A DNA stretch of 64,000 bases. Origin: Isoetes taiwanensis. Lineage: Eukaryota > Streptophyta > Lycopodiopsida > Isoetales > Isoetaceae. Below the pieces are notes generated by a model, which searched no databases, had not been told where the DNA came from, and saw only the letters and a list, made by a program, of their open reading frames with translations. The DNA lies in the NCBI GenBank assembly GCA_021234155.1, contig JAJEKV010000002.1:40851841-40915840 (forward strand). Direction: 5' to 3'. The position numbers and the translations under genes are program-made. This document shows positions 21,881 to 34,179 of this stretch, in pieces (position 1 is the first letter of the stretch; the number at the start of each line of letters is the position of its first letter).

Positions 21881-24500
21881 AACCTAAAATGCATACATTT
21901 CTTGCACTTGACACTAAGGCATACACAAGCTTAAGCTAAAAGCACCTGGCGGGTTGTCGTTGACCAATTCGAAGATGACCTGACCGTCGATTGCTCCATA
22001 AATTGCGGATATTGCTTCTCTAAACTCTGTTTCAATATCCACATTGCATCTTCTACTGGTAAGTGCTTCCACTTTACCAACTATTGAAGGAATTGAGACC
22101 ACCTTTTTTTCTTAAACATTTTGTCAAGAATTAATTCGGGAACTATTCAATCTCCAACAAGATTAGAGTCTCCAAAACTTCCTCCAGGTTTGGAGTATAC
22201 TTCTCTCATAAGCTTACGTGGAAGACCTTGTGAACTGTTAGATGAGTGGATAAGTCAAGCTTATATGACTGGCTCCCTATTCGCTTGACAATCTTAAAAG
22301 GCCCCGCCCTTATTGGAGCAAGTTTCTTACGATTGCCGATGCAGAGCTTCGCTTGCTTCACCTTTACTTGAGCCAAACTTTATTTTCCACAACAATCTCT
22401 CGAGAAGTTTTATGTCTATCTGCTAGACTCTTCTAATGTGTCTCGCACTTCTACCATAAGCTGCTGCATATTTGCTATTGTTGTTGAGAAACTTCCACCT
22501 TGGACACTAGATTGTGCCACGTATCTGGGGTCAAGCATTGATAACCGTAACTGATTATAAAGAGAGACATATTCGATGATTCTTTGCTTTACTATTGTAC
22601 GCAACTTGACTAGGTGGATGTAATTGGCGCATTTGGTTTGCTTGTTCCGAACATAGTTTCTCAACATGTCCTCCAAGATTCTGTTGGTGTGCTCCATTTT
22701 CCATTTTGTCTATGGATGATAAGCAAAGCTCCTCCACAACTTGGTGCAGATTGTGTTGAAGAAGTCTTGCCAAAAAGGCACTGAAGAACTTCGGATCTCT
22801 ATCAGAGACGATCGCCCTGGGCATTCCATGCAATCTAAAAAAAATCTCTTATGTAGACAACAAGGATGTATCCAAAGCTGTGTTTGTAGTGCGGCATGGC
22901 AAGGATGTGCCATTTTAGATAACTTATCTACCACAACCATCAAGGAATCAAAGCCCCTTGCTGTTTTGGAAGGCCCGCTATGAAATCCATACTAACAACT
23001 TCTGACTTAGCGTCTGGCACCGCCAAAGGTTCCAAGGCTCCCAAGATTGGAGGTTGTTCTGCCTTTGTCTGTTGGTACAACTGGCATTCTTGGATATACC
23101 TGGCTATCTGCTTCTTTATGCCCAGCCAGAAGTAGCTACTTATACTCTTGAAATAGGTCTTTATAATTCCTGCATGGCCAGTAATAGGGCTATTATGCAT
23201 GTCGTGTAAGATTAGCTTTCTTACTTCTGATGCTTCAGGTACACATAGCTTGTTCTTGTGATATAAAAGATTGCCTTATTTAAAATGTTTGAAGGTCTCT
23301 CTTTCCTTATCCGTTCTTGCGCTCTTGCAAAGACTCACCCATATGTGCTTGAACTCCATGCTTCTTCTATCTTCTTTCCGAATTCGCTTATCAATGTGGA
23401 GATGGCATTGCAAAATGATACTTTAAAAGGCTGCCAACGAATGGTGCCGTCTTAACTTTTTCCAAGACTCTCCTCAAATGGACTGTATACTTCTCCATTG
23501 GTTTGCTGTAGATCATGATGTCGCTGAAGAATAAATTGATGACGATCTAAGAAATCTCTGAAGATGTCAATCATCAAGTGCATAAAGTCATTGGGGCATT
23601 CAATAGTCCAAGGGGTATTTCTATGAACTCATAGTGCCTACACTGCATTCTGAAGCAGTCTTATGAATATCTTCCTCCTTGATTCTTATTTTCATGATAG
23701 CTTGACCTTAAGTCGATTTTGGAGAAGAATCTTGCTCGTTGAAGCTCATCCATAACTTTATCTGCTTTTTGAGCTACTGATGGTTGATATACATCTTCCG
23801 ACTTCCATCTTGGCCGAATGACTCTCCAAGTCGAGCAACTCCTACAACTGCTTCTTGAGCTCCGCTAGCTAGGGAGTGCCCATTCTATAAAGAGCTTCGC
23901 TAGTCGGCTCTGCATCTGGCGCAAGAGGGATTTCACACTCTACGCCTCTATACTCGAATTTCATCCCGAGATATATCGTGGGACTTCTTGATTATCTTAG
24001 CAATCAGCCAAAGCAACTGTTCTGAAGTAGCATCTTCCTTCTTACTCTTGTTGCCGGGGTCGACGGCTTACCGCTTAAGTATATGCGACCTCATCCCTCA
24101 TGATGGAATGAAGTAATTGCTTCACTGACATGCGTTGCGTGATTGAACTTACTTCTTTAACTTTAATTGCCAATTGGTGCTAGGATAGACATCTCCTGCT
24201 CATGATAATCACTTTAATATTTCATGTCTATTATGAGGTTATACTTGCCGATGTACATAACTTGGCACCGATGCTTGACGTTTCTCTACTTAAGGTTGAT
24301 GTCGAAGTTGACTCTTGTTCCTTTGGTACTGCTAATTGCTCAACCTGCCATAATTACTGGCCTAGATTTAGACTTAAGAGTCTTGCTCTTAAAGATGTCC
24401 GCCATCTAGGAGATGCAAGGTTACATGTTAAAGAATTGTTTACATAAATCCTATGGCCACAAGGTTTTGTCGACATATCCTTTGGACAAACATAATAAGA

Positions 24501-24778
24501 AATAATCTGACCAAATAAAGAGAAGCAATCTAACAAGTCAGGCTAACTTCTTAGATGGCATTAACTCAAAGGTGGGACTATTTCAAGAGGGCAATAATTA
24601 AGAAAGGGAAGATCCTAGAGTATAAAGTAGAAACTAAAACAAGAATAATTATTTAATTGCATAGGATCCTCCCTTTCTTAATTATTGCCCTCTTGAAATA
24701 GTCCCACCTTTGAGTTGATGCCATCTAAGAAGTTGGCCTGACTTGTTAGATTGCTTCTCTTTATTTGGTCAGATTATT
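24501..24778. repeat. Large inverted duplication (116-bp arms, 46-bp loop)
   Basis: Arms 24501-24616 and 24663-24778 are reverse complements with 3 mismatches in 116 bp. Comparison with the related element at 62.58-62.82 kb shows that the right arm and the reverse complement of the loop are the ancestral order, and that the left arm plus loop is a fold-back duplication. It lies in the gag-side region of gypsy copy 2. Confidence 0.92.
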
Positions 24779-26339
24779 CCTTACGTTGTGGAAGTACTCG
24801 CTATATACATGGTCGACCATTATCCTGTTATTGAATCCTTCTTAGCGAGATGATTAAGCTCACGAAGAGGTTCCAATATATTGGATATCTGTCAACAAAT
24901 ATATGTAATTTTAGTATTCCATACATTTTTCTTTTCCATTTTTGAAGCTTTGCTCAATTCTTGGTTCCATCCTTTCAAAAAAAGAAAAAGACAAAAATCA
25001 ACTGGAAATTTCGTCCCAATCCCATCATGGATGCTATCATCCATAATTCTCAAATATTCAACTATCTGATAGGTCTTTTAGCTTGCTAAAAGCTGGTGTA
25101 ATCGTTAGTCGTTGTAGTAGCAGAGCGATGATCCACAATTTTGCTGAAAAATTTGATCTCCATGGAATTGTTGTATAATCATTCATGTGCCCTGCTCTTT
25201 TTGTCGAATATATTCTGACTGTGCTCGTCCTCAATGTTAATGTTGACTTCCTTCGTTAAAGCTAGCCACATTAGTGGACTTGAGGATGTAGAGGACAATG
25301 TAGGGTGTTGGTAAAGCTTGAAGGTAATGTTCTCCACTCTCTAGAATCTTTCACGTTAACTCATCATGTCTTGGAGGTTATGAGATTTGAGGATGATCCT
25401 TCTGACCCCTGAATTGATATTGTATTGACCCGATCGATTTGATTCTCCGTCTTGGCGATCGCATGTTGCTGTTATAAGACTGATGACAATGTGGAGTCCT
25501 TTATCACTTCTAACTGTGCAACTTCTCTTCCTGATAAAAGTCTATTTGCATCCATGTGCAAGGATTGTGATCTTGACTAATCAGTTAATAATGCTGGTAT
25601 TTGGTTCCCTATTGTGTTTCTTCTTGTTGTGTTTGACCTCCAATCTCTAAGGTAGAAGGTCATCATGATCTTGAGATGGTGCTGTCGAGATTGATGTAGC
25701 TGCTCTGAAGTATCGGGGCTGATGAGGAAGAAGTTGGTCGCGGTCTAGGCGTATTCCTATTCCTGAGCAGCACGTTCTCACTGGCCTGTAATTCCTCCTT
25801 GGTCAAAGCATCTTTGCTTTAAATCTAAATCTGATACTACTATGGATCTGAGATAGTTGCCCTTCCTAGGAGATATGCCAGTCTCATCTTTTAGAAACTC
25901 TTGATGTGACTACTTGATGAAGTCATCTACTCATTGATCGCGTAGTTGTGACATTAGTCGTCGATATGGGGCCCTTCCTCGAGACAATATGGCACTTGGA
26001 GAATATCCTTGACTAGAAGATGTTCCTCCTCTAACGTGATCAATGTGTAAGTGGCATGATGCCCATTGGCTGTTGCATAGCCCTTCTTGGCAACTCATGT
26101 GTCTATTCTTGATGTCGCAATCGTTCTTCCTGTAGGCTCCTCTTTATTATTTGTGTTTGGGCTTCCCTGTACACCATCTTGGCCTTTGATCTGAGGAAGT
26201 TTCCTCCATAAGATTGCCCTCTACTTCCAAATTCCTCGATGTTGTCAAGTGGCTCCCGTGTTAAGGGCTCAAGGGTCTGCAACAAAGGTTTCCCTGACCT
26301 ATTTGAATGTCCTAAAGTGCACATAGTAGCTAATACTAG

Positions 26340-29300
26340 CACAACAATAATTATTTATATCTACTGACTCTCTATCTACTGCGGAGAAGGAGAATATAAA
26401 CCCAATGGGGGTCCTGACACAGGGGCACGAGAACATGGCAATGGGGAAGGCAATAGCAGCACTAACCCCCGACATGAACCAGTACAGAAGGGAAGAAAAA
26501 GGCAGAAAAGAGGACGGCGTGGACCGAACAATGCAAGCCGGGAACATGGATCCAACCCCGACCATGAAGACAAGGGGGAGACCGAGAAGAATGGGAAACG
26601 GAGCAGAGCACACGGAGACCCCAAGAGAGCAATCTCGGGGAAAGAAACGAGATATGGTATTGGAACTGTACTGGGTACCCTTGGGATGACGGGGAGAGGT
26701 TGGAAGGAGCACACAGTTGTGATATAATGTGCCTGGTGGAGACATGGGAACACAACATAAAATGGCTGCCAGAAGAGGGTACCAGCTATTCACATGCTGG
26801 AAGGACAAGGAGTTCAAGAGTGGGAGAGGGAGTGCAGGATTAGCCTGCTATGTAAAAGAAAATATAGTAAACAATGCATGTATTTTGCAATCAGATGTCA
26901 ATAAGAGATACATGATTTTGAATATACAGCTACAAAACAAAATGGAGCTAATTCTGATTTTAGCATACTACCCACCAAGCAGTGATAAGCTAGAGCTGTT
27001 AGAATTGGGGGAGACTATGATGAAATGGAAGGAACAAGGATCAATGATATTAATGGGTGATCTAAACGCCAGAACGGGCCAGGAACAGGCACAAATCGTG
27101 AGCATGGGAAGTACAAACGGGCAATGGACGAGCACGACAAGATCAGAGGAATGGAACAGACATACAGAAGACAGAGCAGAAGTCAATGCCAGAGGAGAGC
27201 TACTACTCGAGCTATGCTCGACCACAGGGGGCATTATAGCCAATGGAGTACAGAGGTGGGAAGGGTCAGGAAAGTACACAAGCCAAAATGCACACAGGAG
27301 AAGTATAGTGGATTATGTGATAATGAATGACACAGCAGCAGAGATAGTATCGGGATTCAGACTATTAGAATGGCCGGTTGGGAAAAGGGAGAGCCACAGA
27401 CCTATACAGCTGACACTTACAGGGAATGAACACACCTCGAGGGACAGACATCAAGAGACAGAGGAGGTCAACGGGAAACTGAAAATACAGTTTCAAGAGA
27501 AGCGGGTGGATATATTTGTACAGTATATCAAAGAAGAGATGGGAAAATGGAACTGGGGGGCACATAGGGCAGACGAAAATGGGGACAGGCTTAACGATAT
27601 AACAGTGAAGGTAGCAATGGAGGTGTTCGGAAAGAGAAGAAGAAAAAGAGGGAAGGACGTATTCAAGGCCTCGAGTTGGTACGACGATGAGTGTAGAGAA
27701 CAGAAAAGGAAGGTCAGAGAGCACAGAGGGAGAGAGACATATCAATCCGAAAGAATGGTGTACTTGAAAATGCTGAAGGCGAAGAGAAACAAAAACTTGG
27801 TACAACACCAATGGGGACTGGCTAAACTTCTAAAAAAGAAACCCCGAAAATTCTGGAAAGGATTTAAAGGGAAAGGGAAAGGGAATCAGAAAAATGATAG
27901 CACGCAAGACGATATTGGGGCAGACGGGTGGGAGAAATACCTGGAAAAACTGTATACGACCGGAGCATCTCCAGCACCAATACCAGAGCTGCAAGAGATG
28001 GACAAACCGTGTTTTAGCACACAGGAAGTGATGATAGCACTAAACAGAATGGCCAATAACAAAGCCCCAGACCTATATGGATTAACAGTGGAATTGTTAA
28101 AATGTGCAGACACAACGTTAGGAAAACAGGTGACAGATATATTCAACGGCATCATACACACAGGACTTCCATTCAGATGGGCGTATAACAGGGTGATACC
28201 CCTACACAAGGGAGGGAGTAGACAGGAACCTGGAAATTATAGAACCATAATGGTGAGTTCTATTTTTGCAAAATGGTTTGAAAAAGTTTTAGACAATAAG
28301 CTGAAGCAGTGGGCAGAGGTAGGGAATCGGAGAGCACAGGGGCAGGCAGGGTTCAGGCCGGAACACTCAACGACGGATCACCTAGTGACCCTCAGGATAC
28401 TGGTAGAACAGAATAGAAACTAGGGAAAGAAAGTAATATGCTGCTTTATGAACTTTAGGAAAGCTTTTGACACAGTACCGAGGGAAAACTAATACAAATG
28501 CTTATAGATATGCAAGCACCAAAGGATATGGTAGGGGCAATTGCAAGATTGTATGATAATGTATATGCAAAAATGGAAGAAGAAGGGAAAGCAATAGATT
28601 GCGACACAGGGGTCAAGCATCCCCACGCTGTTCGGGATATACATAGATGCACTACAAGATTTCATAACAGAACAACAAGGGGACAGAAATGCTCCCACGC
28701 TAGGTGACACCAAAGTACCTATCATGTTATATGCAGATGACCTGAGCATGATGGCCACAAAAAACAAGGGAATGCACAGGTTACTGAAACAGCTGGAAAG
28801 CTTCTGCGAACAGACAGGGTTGACAGTTAATCTCGCGAAAACCAAAATCGTCTTCTTCGGTCACAATACTAGACACAAACCGTTCAGATATTTGGGAACA
28901 GAGTAAGAAGAATCAACGGAATACAGATATCTGGGATACGACACACATGGCAAAGGGAAATGGGCTAAAGGGGCAGATACAAGATTTCAAACAGTCATTG
29001 GGAGTTACTACAATATGAAAAATTTCTGCAATAAGAGCAGAATAATAAACTGGGAGATCAAATGCTATCTGTTCAGCGCAGTGGTCGCAACCACGCAGCT
29101 ATATGGGGTAGAGGCATGGGGACCGGGGCTAACAGAAAGGAAATGGGAGAAACAGGAGGGAATATTCAGGCAATGGCACAAACAGGAATTCAAATTGAGA
29201 ACGAACACACCGCAAACAACCATAGTGTACGAGACAGGGCAGAAACCAATGGAGGTAAGGGCGTGGGAAAAGACCATCAGATATCTCATAGGAAGCAATG

Positions 29301-30172
29301 CAGGCGGGAAACCGAATAAGTTAGCGAATATTGCGATCAGTGAATCAGCGAAAACCCACATAACTGAGGGCAACGGATGGTTTAGGGATGTAGCAATGTG
29401 GACAAGAAAAATGGGGATGAATTTGAGCGATTTGATAAGTGAAGGGGAATGGAATGATGGATGGACAAACAAAGCTACGCAAGCTTGGCTGCAGAAACAC
29501 ACAGGACCCAAGACAATTTGGCTTCTGAATGTATTTAACCCAGAACAACAGATAGGACAGCAGATATATCAGGATAATCTACTAGGGAAAGCCAGGAGGG
29601 ATATCCTGGCAAGATTTAGAATGGGAAGCCACGACCTAAGAATTGAAAAGGACAGATGGCGGAGAATTGAGAAAGATGACCGGATATGCAGAATTTGTGA
29701 CAGAGGGGAAGTGGAAGATGAAAATCATATGCTAAATGAATGCCCAATATATGAAGGCATTAGGAACAAGTACATAAACATAAGATGGGGCCAACCCGTA
29801 CACACCATGATGGCAAGGACGGAAACAATGAGGGAACTGGCAGACGCAATACGGGAAATGACGGCAAAGCACCGAGAAGTACATAAAGAAAAAAGGCTTC
29901 TGCTATGAACCGCCTGAGAGGCGCGCCATACATGCCCAGAAATGCTCAGCTCAAAGCTGATTGATAACGATGCATCCGTGCACGGCCTTGAAGCCGACTC
30001 AAAGCGGGATGCCGGTATTAATAGAGAAAAGTGAAGCCTTCAGAAAAGGCTACAATGTAAACCAGCATGATGTGCTAGTAGCGCTCATCGGGGAGCTCGC
30101 CCATGCTACACAAGTCCACGTGCCTCAGGGTACAAGGGACAATAATGTATCTATCTATCTATCTATCTATTT
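26340..30172 (+). mobile_element. LINE (non-LTR retrotransposon) 1, nearly full-length but inactivated
   Basis: An APE-type endonuclease begins near 26655 (WYWNCTGYPW, CLVETWE) and, after a frameshift near 26780, continues with LMGDLNARTG (27052-27081) and RSIVDYVIMND. Reverse transcriptase follows: NNKAPDLYG (28055), YRTIMVSSIFAKW (28240), QAGFRPEHSTTDHL, then a TAG at 28421, FRKAFDTVPRE, and the YADD catalytic motif (28729-28740). A C-terminal CCHC-type zinc finger (ICRICDRGEVEDENHMLNECP) lies at 29687-29745. The largest open piece is 26729-28423. Stops and frameshifts near 26780, 28421, 28490, 28620 and 28905 kill it. The element ends in a (TCTA)n tract rather than poly(A). Confidence 0.9.
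30150..30172 (+). repeat. (TCTA)n tail of LINE 1
   Basis: Five tandem tcta units end the LINE. A simple-repeat tail of this sort marks the 3' end of some non-L1 LINE clades. Confidence 0.75.
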
Positions 30173-30655
30173 AATGCCTTTATCTACTTTAACCCCAAAT
30201 GATCCCTTTGGCATTTGACACTTTACTAAGCGGTGAGAAAGGTACTTATATACTCATGGGGTGGTGTAAGGAGACTTATTTTATGGGTATACTTGGTGTA
30301 TTGGGCTAAATTACCTAGGTAGAATGAATTCCTAAACAATTATCTGTGATACAAAAGTATGGCAGAAGACACTTAATGATAGTGCATCTAATAGCATATG
30401 TTAGGTGTTGTACCAACATGTGACAACAATTTCTAAGCCATGAGCAACTAGCTGGGTTGCTAAGAAAAAAAAAGATTTGATTATACTACCTATGTGTCGA
30501 CTTAGCAAGATAAGAGCAACAACTAAGCTAAGATGCAGATGCTATCTCTATCTAGCTTAAGGGTCTTGGTTCTAACGGGCCTTGGACATTAATATTATCC
30601 AATATGATTAAAGCTTAAATTTAATTAAGGATTATAATTTAAATATAAATGATGT
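30173..30655. other. No recognisable gene
   Basis: AT-rich sequence after the LINE tail, without recognisable content. Confidence 0.5.
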
Positions 30656-30745
30656 TTGCCTTTAGTGGTTGGCACGAGGGGTTTGGGGGGAGGTGTCATC
30701 CCTCTGGGTGGGAGGTTCGATTCTTGCAACTATTTGAATTTTTTT
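30656..30745 (+). mobile_element. SINE-like tRNA-derived head
   Basis: tagtggttggcacgaggggt resembles a polymerase III A box, and gggaggttcgattcttgcaa resembles a B box about 45 bp later. A t-rich tract follows. No matching tail is delimited. Confidence 0.45.
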
Positions 30746-30758
30746 ACGATGAGGTCTA

Positions 30759-31012
30759 AATGGATTGGAAAGCTAGAATGGAGTGCTATAAGACACTAGA
30801 ATGCATGGCATGTAGCTAGAATATGCTTGGAGAAAAAAATTTATAGGTAATTTTGCAAAATTTGACTCAAAACTGTGTCACCCAAGTTACACCGCGCGGA
30901 ATGATGTTTCAACACTCATCGCAACAGCTATTGGCATGGACTGACCTAGTTGCATCAGTTGCAACTCTCCAAAGTATTGGAAAGCTAGAATGGAGTGCTA
31001 TAAGACACTACA
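30759..31012. repeat. 35-bp direct repeat flanking the first CCGCGCGG module
   Basis: ttggaaagctagaatggagt, gctataagacacta occurs at about 30759-30792 and again at about 30976-31009, bracketing the first module copy. Confidence 0.8.
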
Positions 31013-32660
31013 TACTCCAAATACATCACTCCCTCCACAACCTTTGGAAAATCATGTATTCTAGACCACACTTATTGACCACACTTATTGAATCATGTAT
31101 CTTTCCAAAAAATGAACCACACTTATTGATGGTCAAGATCGTCTGAAATCAACATCCTACGGTCTAAGTCTATCATTGGACGCCTTGTGCGAATATCAAC
31201 AAAAATAACTGGGGGGGTTCTAGGATGGTTTAATTCAACAGTTCAATTTCCTAAGATATTAAATGCCTTTTTCAATAATTTAGTTGTACGAAATATGTGC
31301 AAAATTTTTACGTAATATGTGAGGGATATGTACGAAACATGTTCTGGGTGTGTACAATTTCGTTATTATAACTTGGGGGTCCAGGAGGGTCTAATATGGA
31401 TGTATAAATGACCCTACCCAAAGCCATTACCACATGCCATACTTCTACAACTATTGAATGGCTTGTTAGAGAAAAAAAGGACACATGCACGCATGCGCAT
31501 AAATAAACAATAATCATGTTAAATCACCCCCTTTTTTTTTTTTTTGAAGGATCAGAGATATATTAATTGGTACTCATCAATTACATATGTATGCCAAGTG
31601 ATATCATACACCTACACAACATGTTTGTTTGTGTAGGGATAACCACTCAAATGTGGATTTGGAACTTTTATAGGAACGATAAAAGAAAGTCGTGGACTTG
31701 AGAAGCCCAATCCTCTTCTTCAAATGCTGTAAGATGTTGGCAGATCTTCTGCTTTAAAGATGGGCATAGGCTATCGGGGTGAATGTATTCTTGCTTGGAA
31801 GAACACTAATTTTCTCCGCCTCTTCCATATTAGCCATAGGAGCCATCCTTTACATAAATTCAGAGCAACTTTCTTTCCAATTTGCCATGACGATAGATAC
31901 ATGCCTAACAAAAGCTCTTTTTCTGATAAAGAAGTCCCGAACGCTTCCTTCACTTGTTCCCATACTGGACGGAGTTCCGCACAACAAACAATGTTCAATT
32001 GTTTCTGTTCCCAGGCCGCACATTGGGCAACTCGGTGAGACATCACAGTTGAACTTGTTCACTAATATGTTGACCCTGATTGCTCTGTGAAAGATTTGCC
32101 ATAATAGTGTGGATACCTTTGGTGACAAGTGGCTCTTTTGGAGAAAAAAATTTATAGGTAATTTTGCAAAATTTGACTCAAAACTGTATCACCCAAGTTA
32201 CACCGCGCGGAATGATGTTCCAACACTCATCGCAACAGCGATTGGCATGGACTGACCCAGTTGCATCAGTTGCAACTCTTCAAAGTTCGATTTGACTAAT
32301 TTCTTTTTGCTAATATGTGTGCCTAGGCTCCTGACAATCAATTTAGCATTTTTTTCTTTCATTTTTTATGTTAATTACATCTACTTTTTTGCTGACTCAG
32401 GTTACTCCGCGCGGAATGATGTTCCAACACTCATCGCAGGAGCCATTGGCGCGGAGTTGACCCGGTTAGGTCCATTTGACAAATTCAGAACCTTTTTGTG
32501 AAATTTAAAATGCTAGGATGCAAGGTTGATTCGATTCTTGGCTATGTCAATCTGACAATTCTAAGTGTAAACACGGGCAACCTGCGTTATTCCGCGCGAA
32601 AAGGGTCTGTGACCTCAATTGCAGGGGCCTTTGGCGCGGTTTGACGTGGGTTGACTTTGA
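30826..32660. repeat. Satellite-like modules with CCGCGCGG palindrome
   Basis: Four copies of a module of the form ttacaccgcgcggaatgat, gttccaacactcatcgca, ccattggcgcggagttgacc lie near 30886, 32195, 32400 and 32585. The first two copies share about 150 bp (gagaaaaaaatttataggta onward). The last three are spaced about 205 and 186 bp, as in a worn satellite. An L1-like relic separates copies one and two. Confidence 0.75.
31528..32130 (-). mobile_element. 5'-truncated L1-like LINE relic
   Basis: The minus strand encodes a reverse-transcriptase-associated zinc-binding domain: SPKVSTLLWQIFHRA then CPMCGLGTETIEHCLLCG (about 32128-31970). It matches the plant zf-RVT pattern PKVxxFxWxxxH...CPxCxxxxEtxxHxxxxC. 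About 430 bp further the minus-strand copy ends in a poly(A) tract (poly-T at about 31530-31545 on the plus strand). It is an end fragment, not a gene. Confidence 0.75.
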
Positions 32661-32835
32661 CTTTTTTTTAAATCTCTTTAATTATAGGAATATATATATA
32701 CAAGCTCAAAATTTTATGTAAAAAATCCTAAATTTTATCTTTTCTAATCCTCCTTGCCAAGGCATAATCTCTCGATGTAGGCACTGAAAAGAGGCTTTTC
32801 AAATCCACAGATTGTTGCACTTTTGGAAGTGCTAG

Positions 32836-34163
32836 ATTTCTCGAGAAGCTCTACTGTGTTTGGAATTTGGCCCATGGCGGGCCTTCTTCGGAGAGTCGGG
32901 TCGAGGTGGTGGAGGCTTGTTTTTTGACCCTGATTGGCCGCCTTTGATGGAACTCGGCACTCTGGTTGCAGTACCAGTAATTATGTTCCATTGGTGGAGA
33001 TAAATCTTGTATGCTGCCGTCTTCTTCTCGTACTCGATGTCTTGCTGTAGGTGGCTGAGTGTAGGCTCTGTCTGTTCTTCGGCTTCTCCTCCTCTTCTTC
33101 TTCAGCCTCTTGCTCCCCCTTCTTCCTCCTCGGACTCGTCGTCCTTTGGTTCGTCCAGTTGTGGTTCTCTGATAGCCATGCTCTCCCTTCGCCAATCTTC
33201 ACACCGCTTTGTTTGTTTCTCCCTTACCTACCTCTTTTCCTCCGTTTTGGCCACTTTCTCCTTGCCCTTCCTTTTCTTTCGTGTTGCTTGCTCCTCTTGC
33301 TGCTCTTCCTGCTGCTGGGGTTGCTCCTGTTACCGAGGTTGCTCCTGCTGCTTGCTCCTCACCTTCAGAAGCAGACGTTGTGATCTCAATTTCTCCTGAG
33401 CCTCACGATCATTCACCTAAAGTGCTAGGTCACTGCTCCTCCAAGAGTGATACAATTCGTCTGAAGAGCTTGAATGGCTAAGTTCATCGCCTAGCCTAAG
33501 CTGCAGGGCCTTAGGAATTTGTTTGCTGTCACCCGTTGCGAGTGCTTCAACGTTCAGACGCAAGCTAATGCTTCCAACCTTTCTAACTACCTGTTTGGTC
33601 CTCCTCACAACTTGGCTTCTTTGTTGGTAGCCTTTTCGAGAGCTCTTGCCTCCATTGATGGTCGATTGTGTCTTTCGCAGCACCTTTGGGTCGATCTCGC
33701 AAACTGTTTGTTCGGTGCCCACTCTATAATAGCTTCGGAGATTAGCTTAGAATTCACCTTACAAGGACAAAGGAAATGTTCAAGCTACAATTTGGGGACT
33801 TCTAAAGAGTAGGTGTGCTTCCATAGATTTTAGTGGCTACTTTTCTTAAGAGTCAATGTGGGTATTAATTAAGGTGCCCTTTCTACTAACTCAACTATTC
33901 CTCGAATTTTCTCATCATTTCGCACCACTTACTTTCAAGCTTTCTCTTGAGCGATTTCTCGTTCAATTTTCACTTGAAAATGCACCACATAGACTATTAC
34001 TTAATCTAATAATGACCCTGCCAATGGGGAAAAAAGAATCTCCCACTTTCGTGTTTCCATGTTGGAATTTCTATTCCACGCTCTACTAGGCCGGTTAATC
34101 TACTTAGTCAGGGTTATGGCTAGTGCTAGCTCTTGGTGAACTAAGATCATTGCTCTGATACCA
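32836..34163 (-). mobile_element. LTR-retrotransposon 5' remnant (PBS, leader, gag-like acidic ORF)
   Basis: On the minus strand a primer-binding site is followed by about 1 kb of leader and an ORF starting at 33179 (MAIREPQLDEPKDDE, then an EEEEGG acid run). This ORF carries a TGA about 30 codons in and otherwise stays open to a stop near 32838. It contains YEKKTAAYKIYLHQWN and a KPPPPRPDSPKKA basic-proline tail. The composition fits gag, but no zinc knuckle or pol is present. The LTR itself is lost where LINE 2 begins. Confidence 0.6.
34152..34163 (-). other. Primer-binding site for tRNA-iMet
   Basis: Minus-strand TGGTATCAGAGC is an exact 12-bp complement of the 3' end of plant initiator tRNA-Met, the commonest primer of plant LTR retrotransposons. 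It is preceded (minus strand) by a CA that would close an LTR. Confidence 0.8.
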
Positions 34164-34179
34164 TTGTGATCCTTCTCCA

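Larger units (their letters stand above)
20209..26300 (-). mobile_element. Degraded Ty3/gypsy retrotransposon, family A copy 2
   Basis: On the minus strand from right to left come gag-like text (about 26.3-24.5 kb), a protease remnant (LASPR and KSKSRPVIMAG near 24.42-24.33; IGKYNLIIDMKY near 24.25), reverse transcriptase (EIPLGLLNAP and FSDIMIYS near 23.63-23.50), the integrase zinc finger (NSPITGHAG...YFWLGIKKQIARYIQECQL, 23.2-23.05), the integrase core (VSDRDPKFFSAF near 22.81; ILEDMLRNYV near 22.67), an AT-rich noncoding zone with the CATGGGCGATGATGGGAT array, a polypurine tract and the LTR. Many stops and frameshifts make it dead. The protease and integrase text is close to the outer element at 47-58 kb. 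No 5' LTR is seen before the LINE at 26.3 kb. Confidence 0.85.

Noticed and set aside
1-21975. Reading the inverted family-A ends as terminal repeats of one 22-kb transposon
   Set aside because: Both are internal-to-LTR parts of gypsy elements with polypurine tracts and integrase beside copy 2, so they are two separate insertions.
26299-26817. 172-aa and overlapping minus-strand ORFs at the LINE start
   Set aside because: They are antisense to the purine-rich LINE sense strand; the Ser/Pro/Phe bias is what a mirror frame gives.
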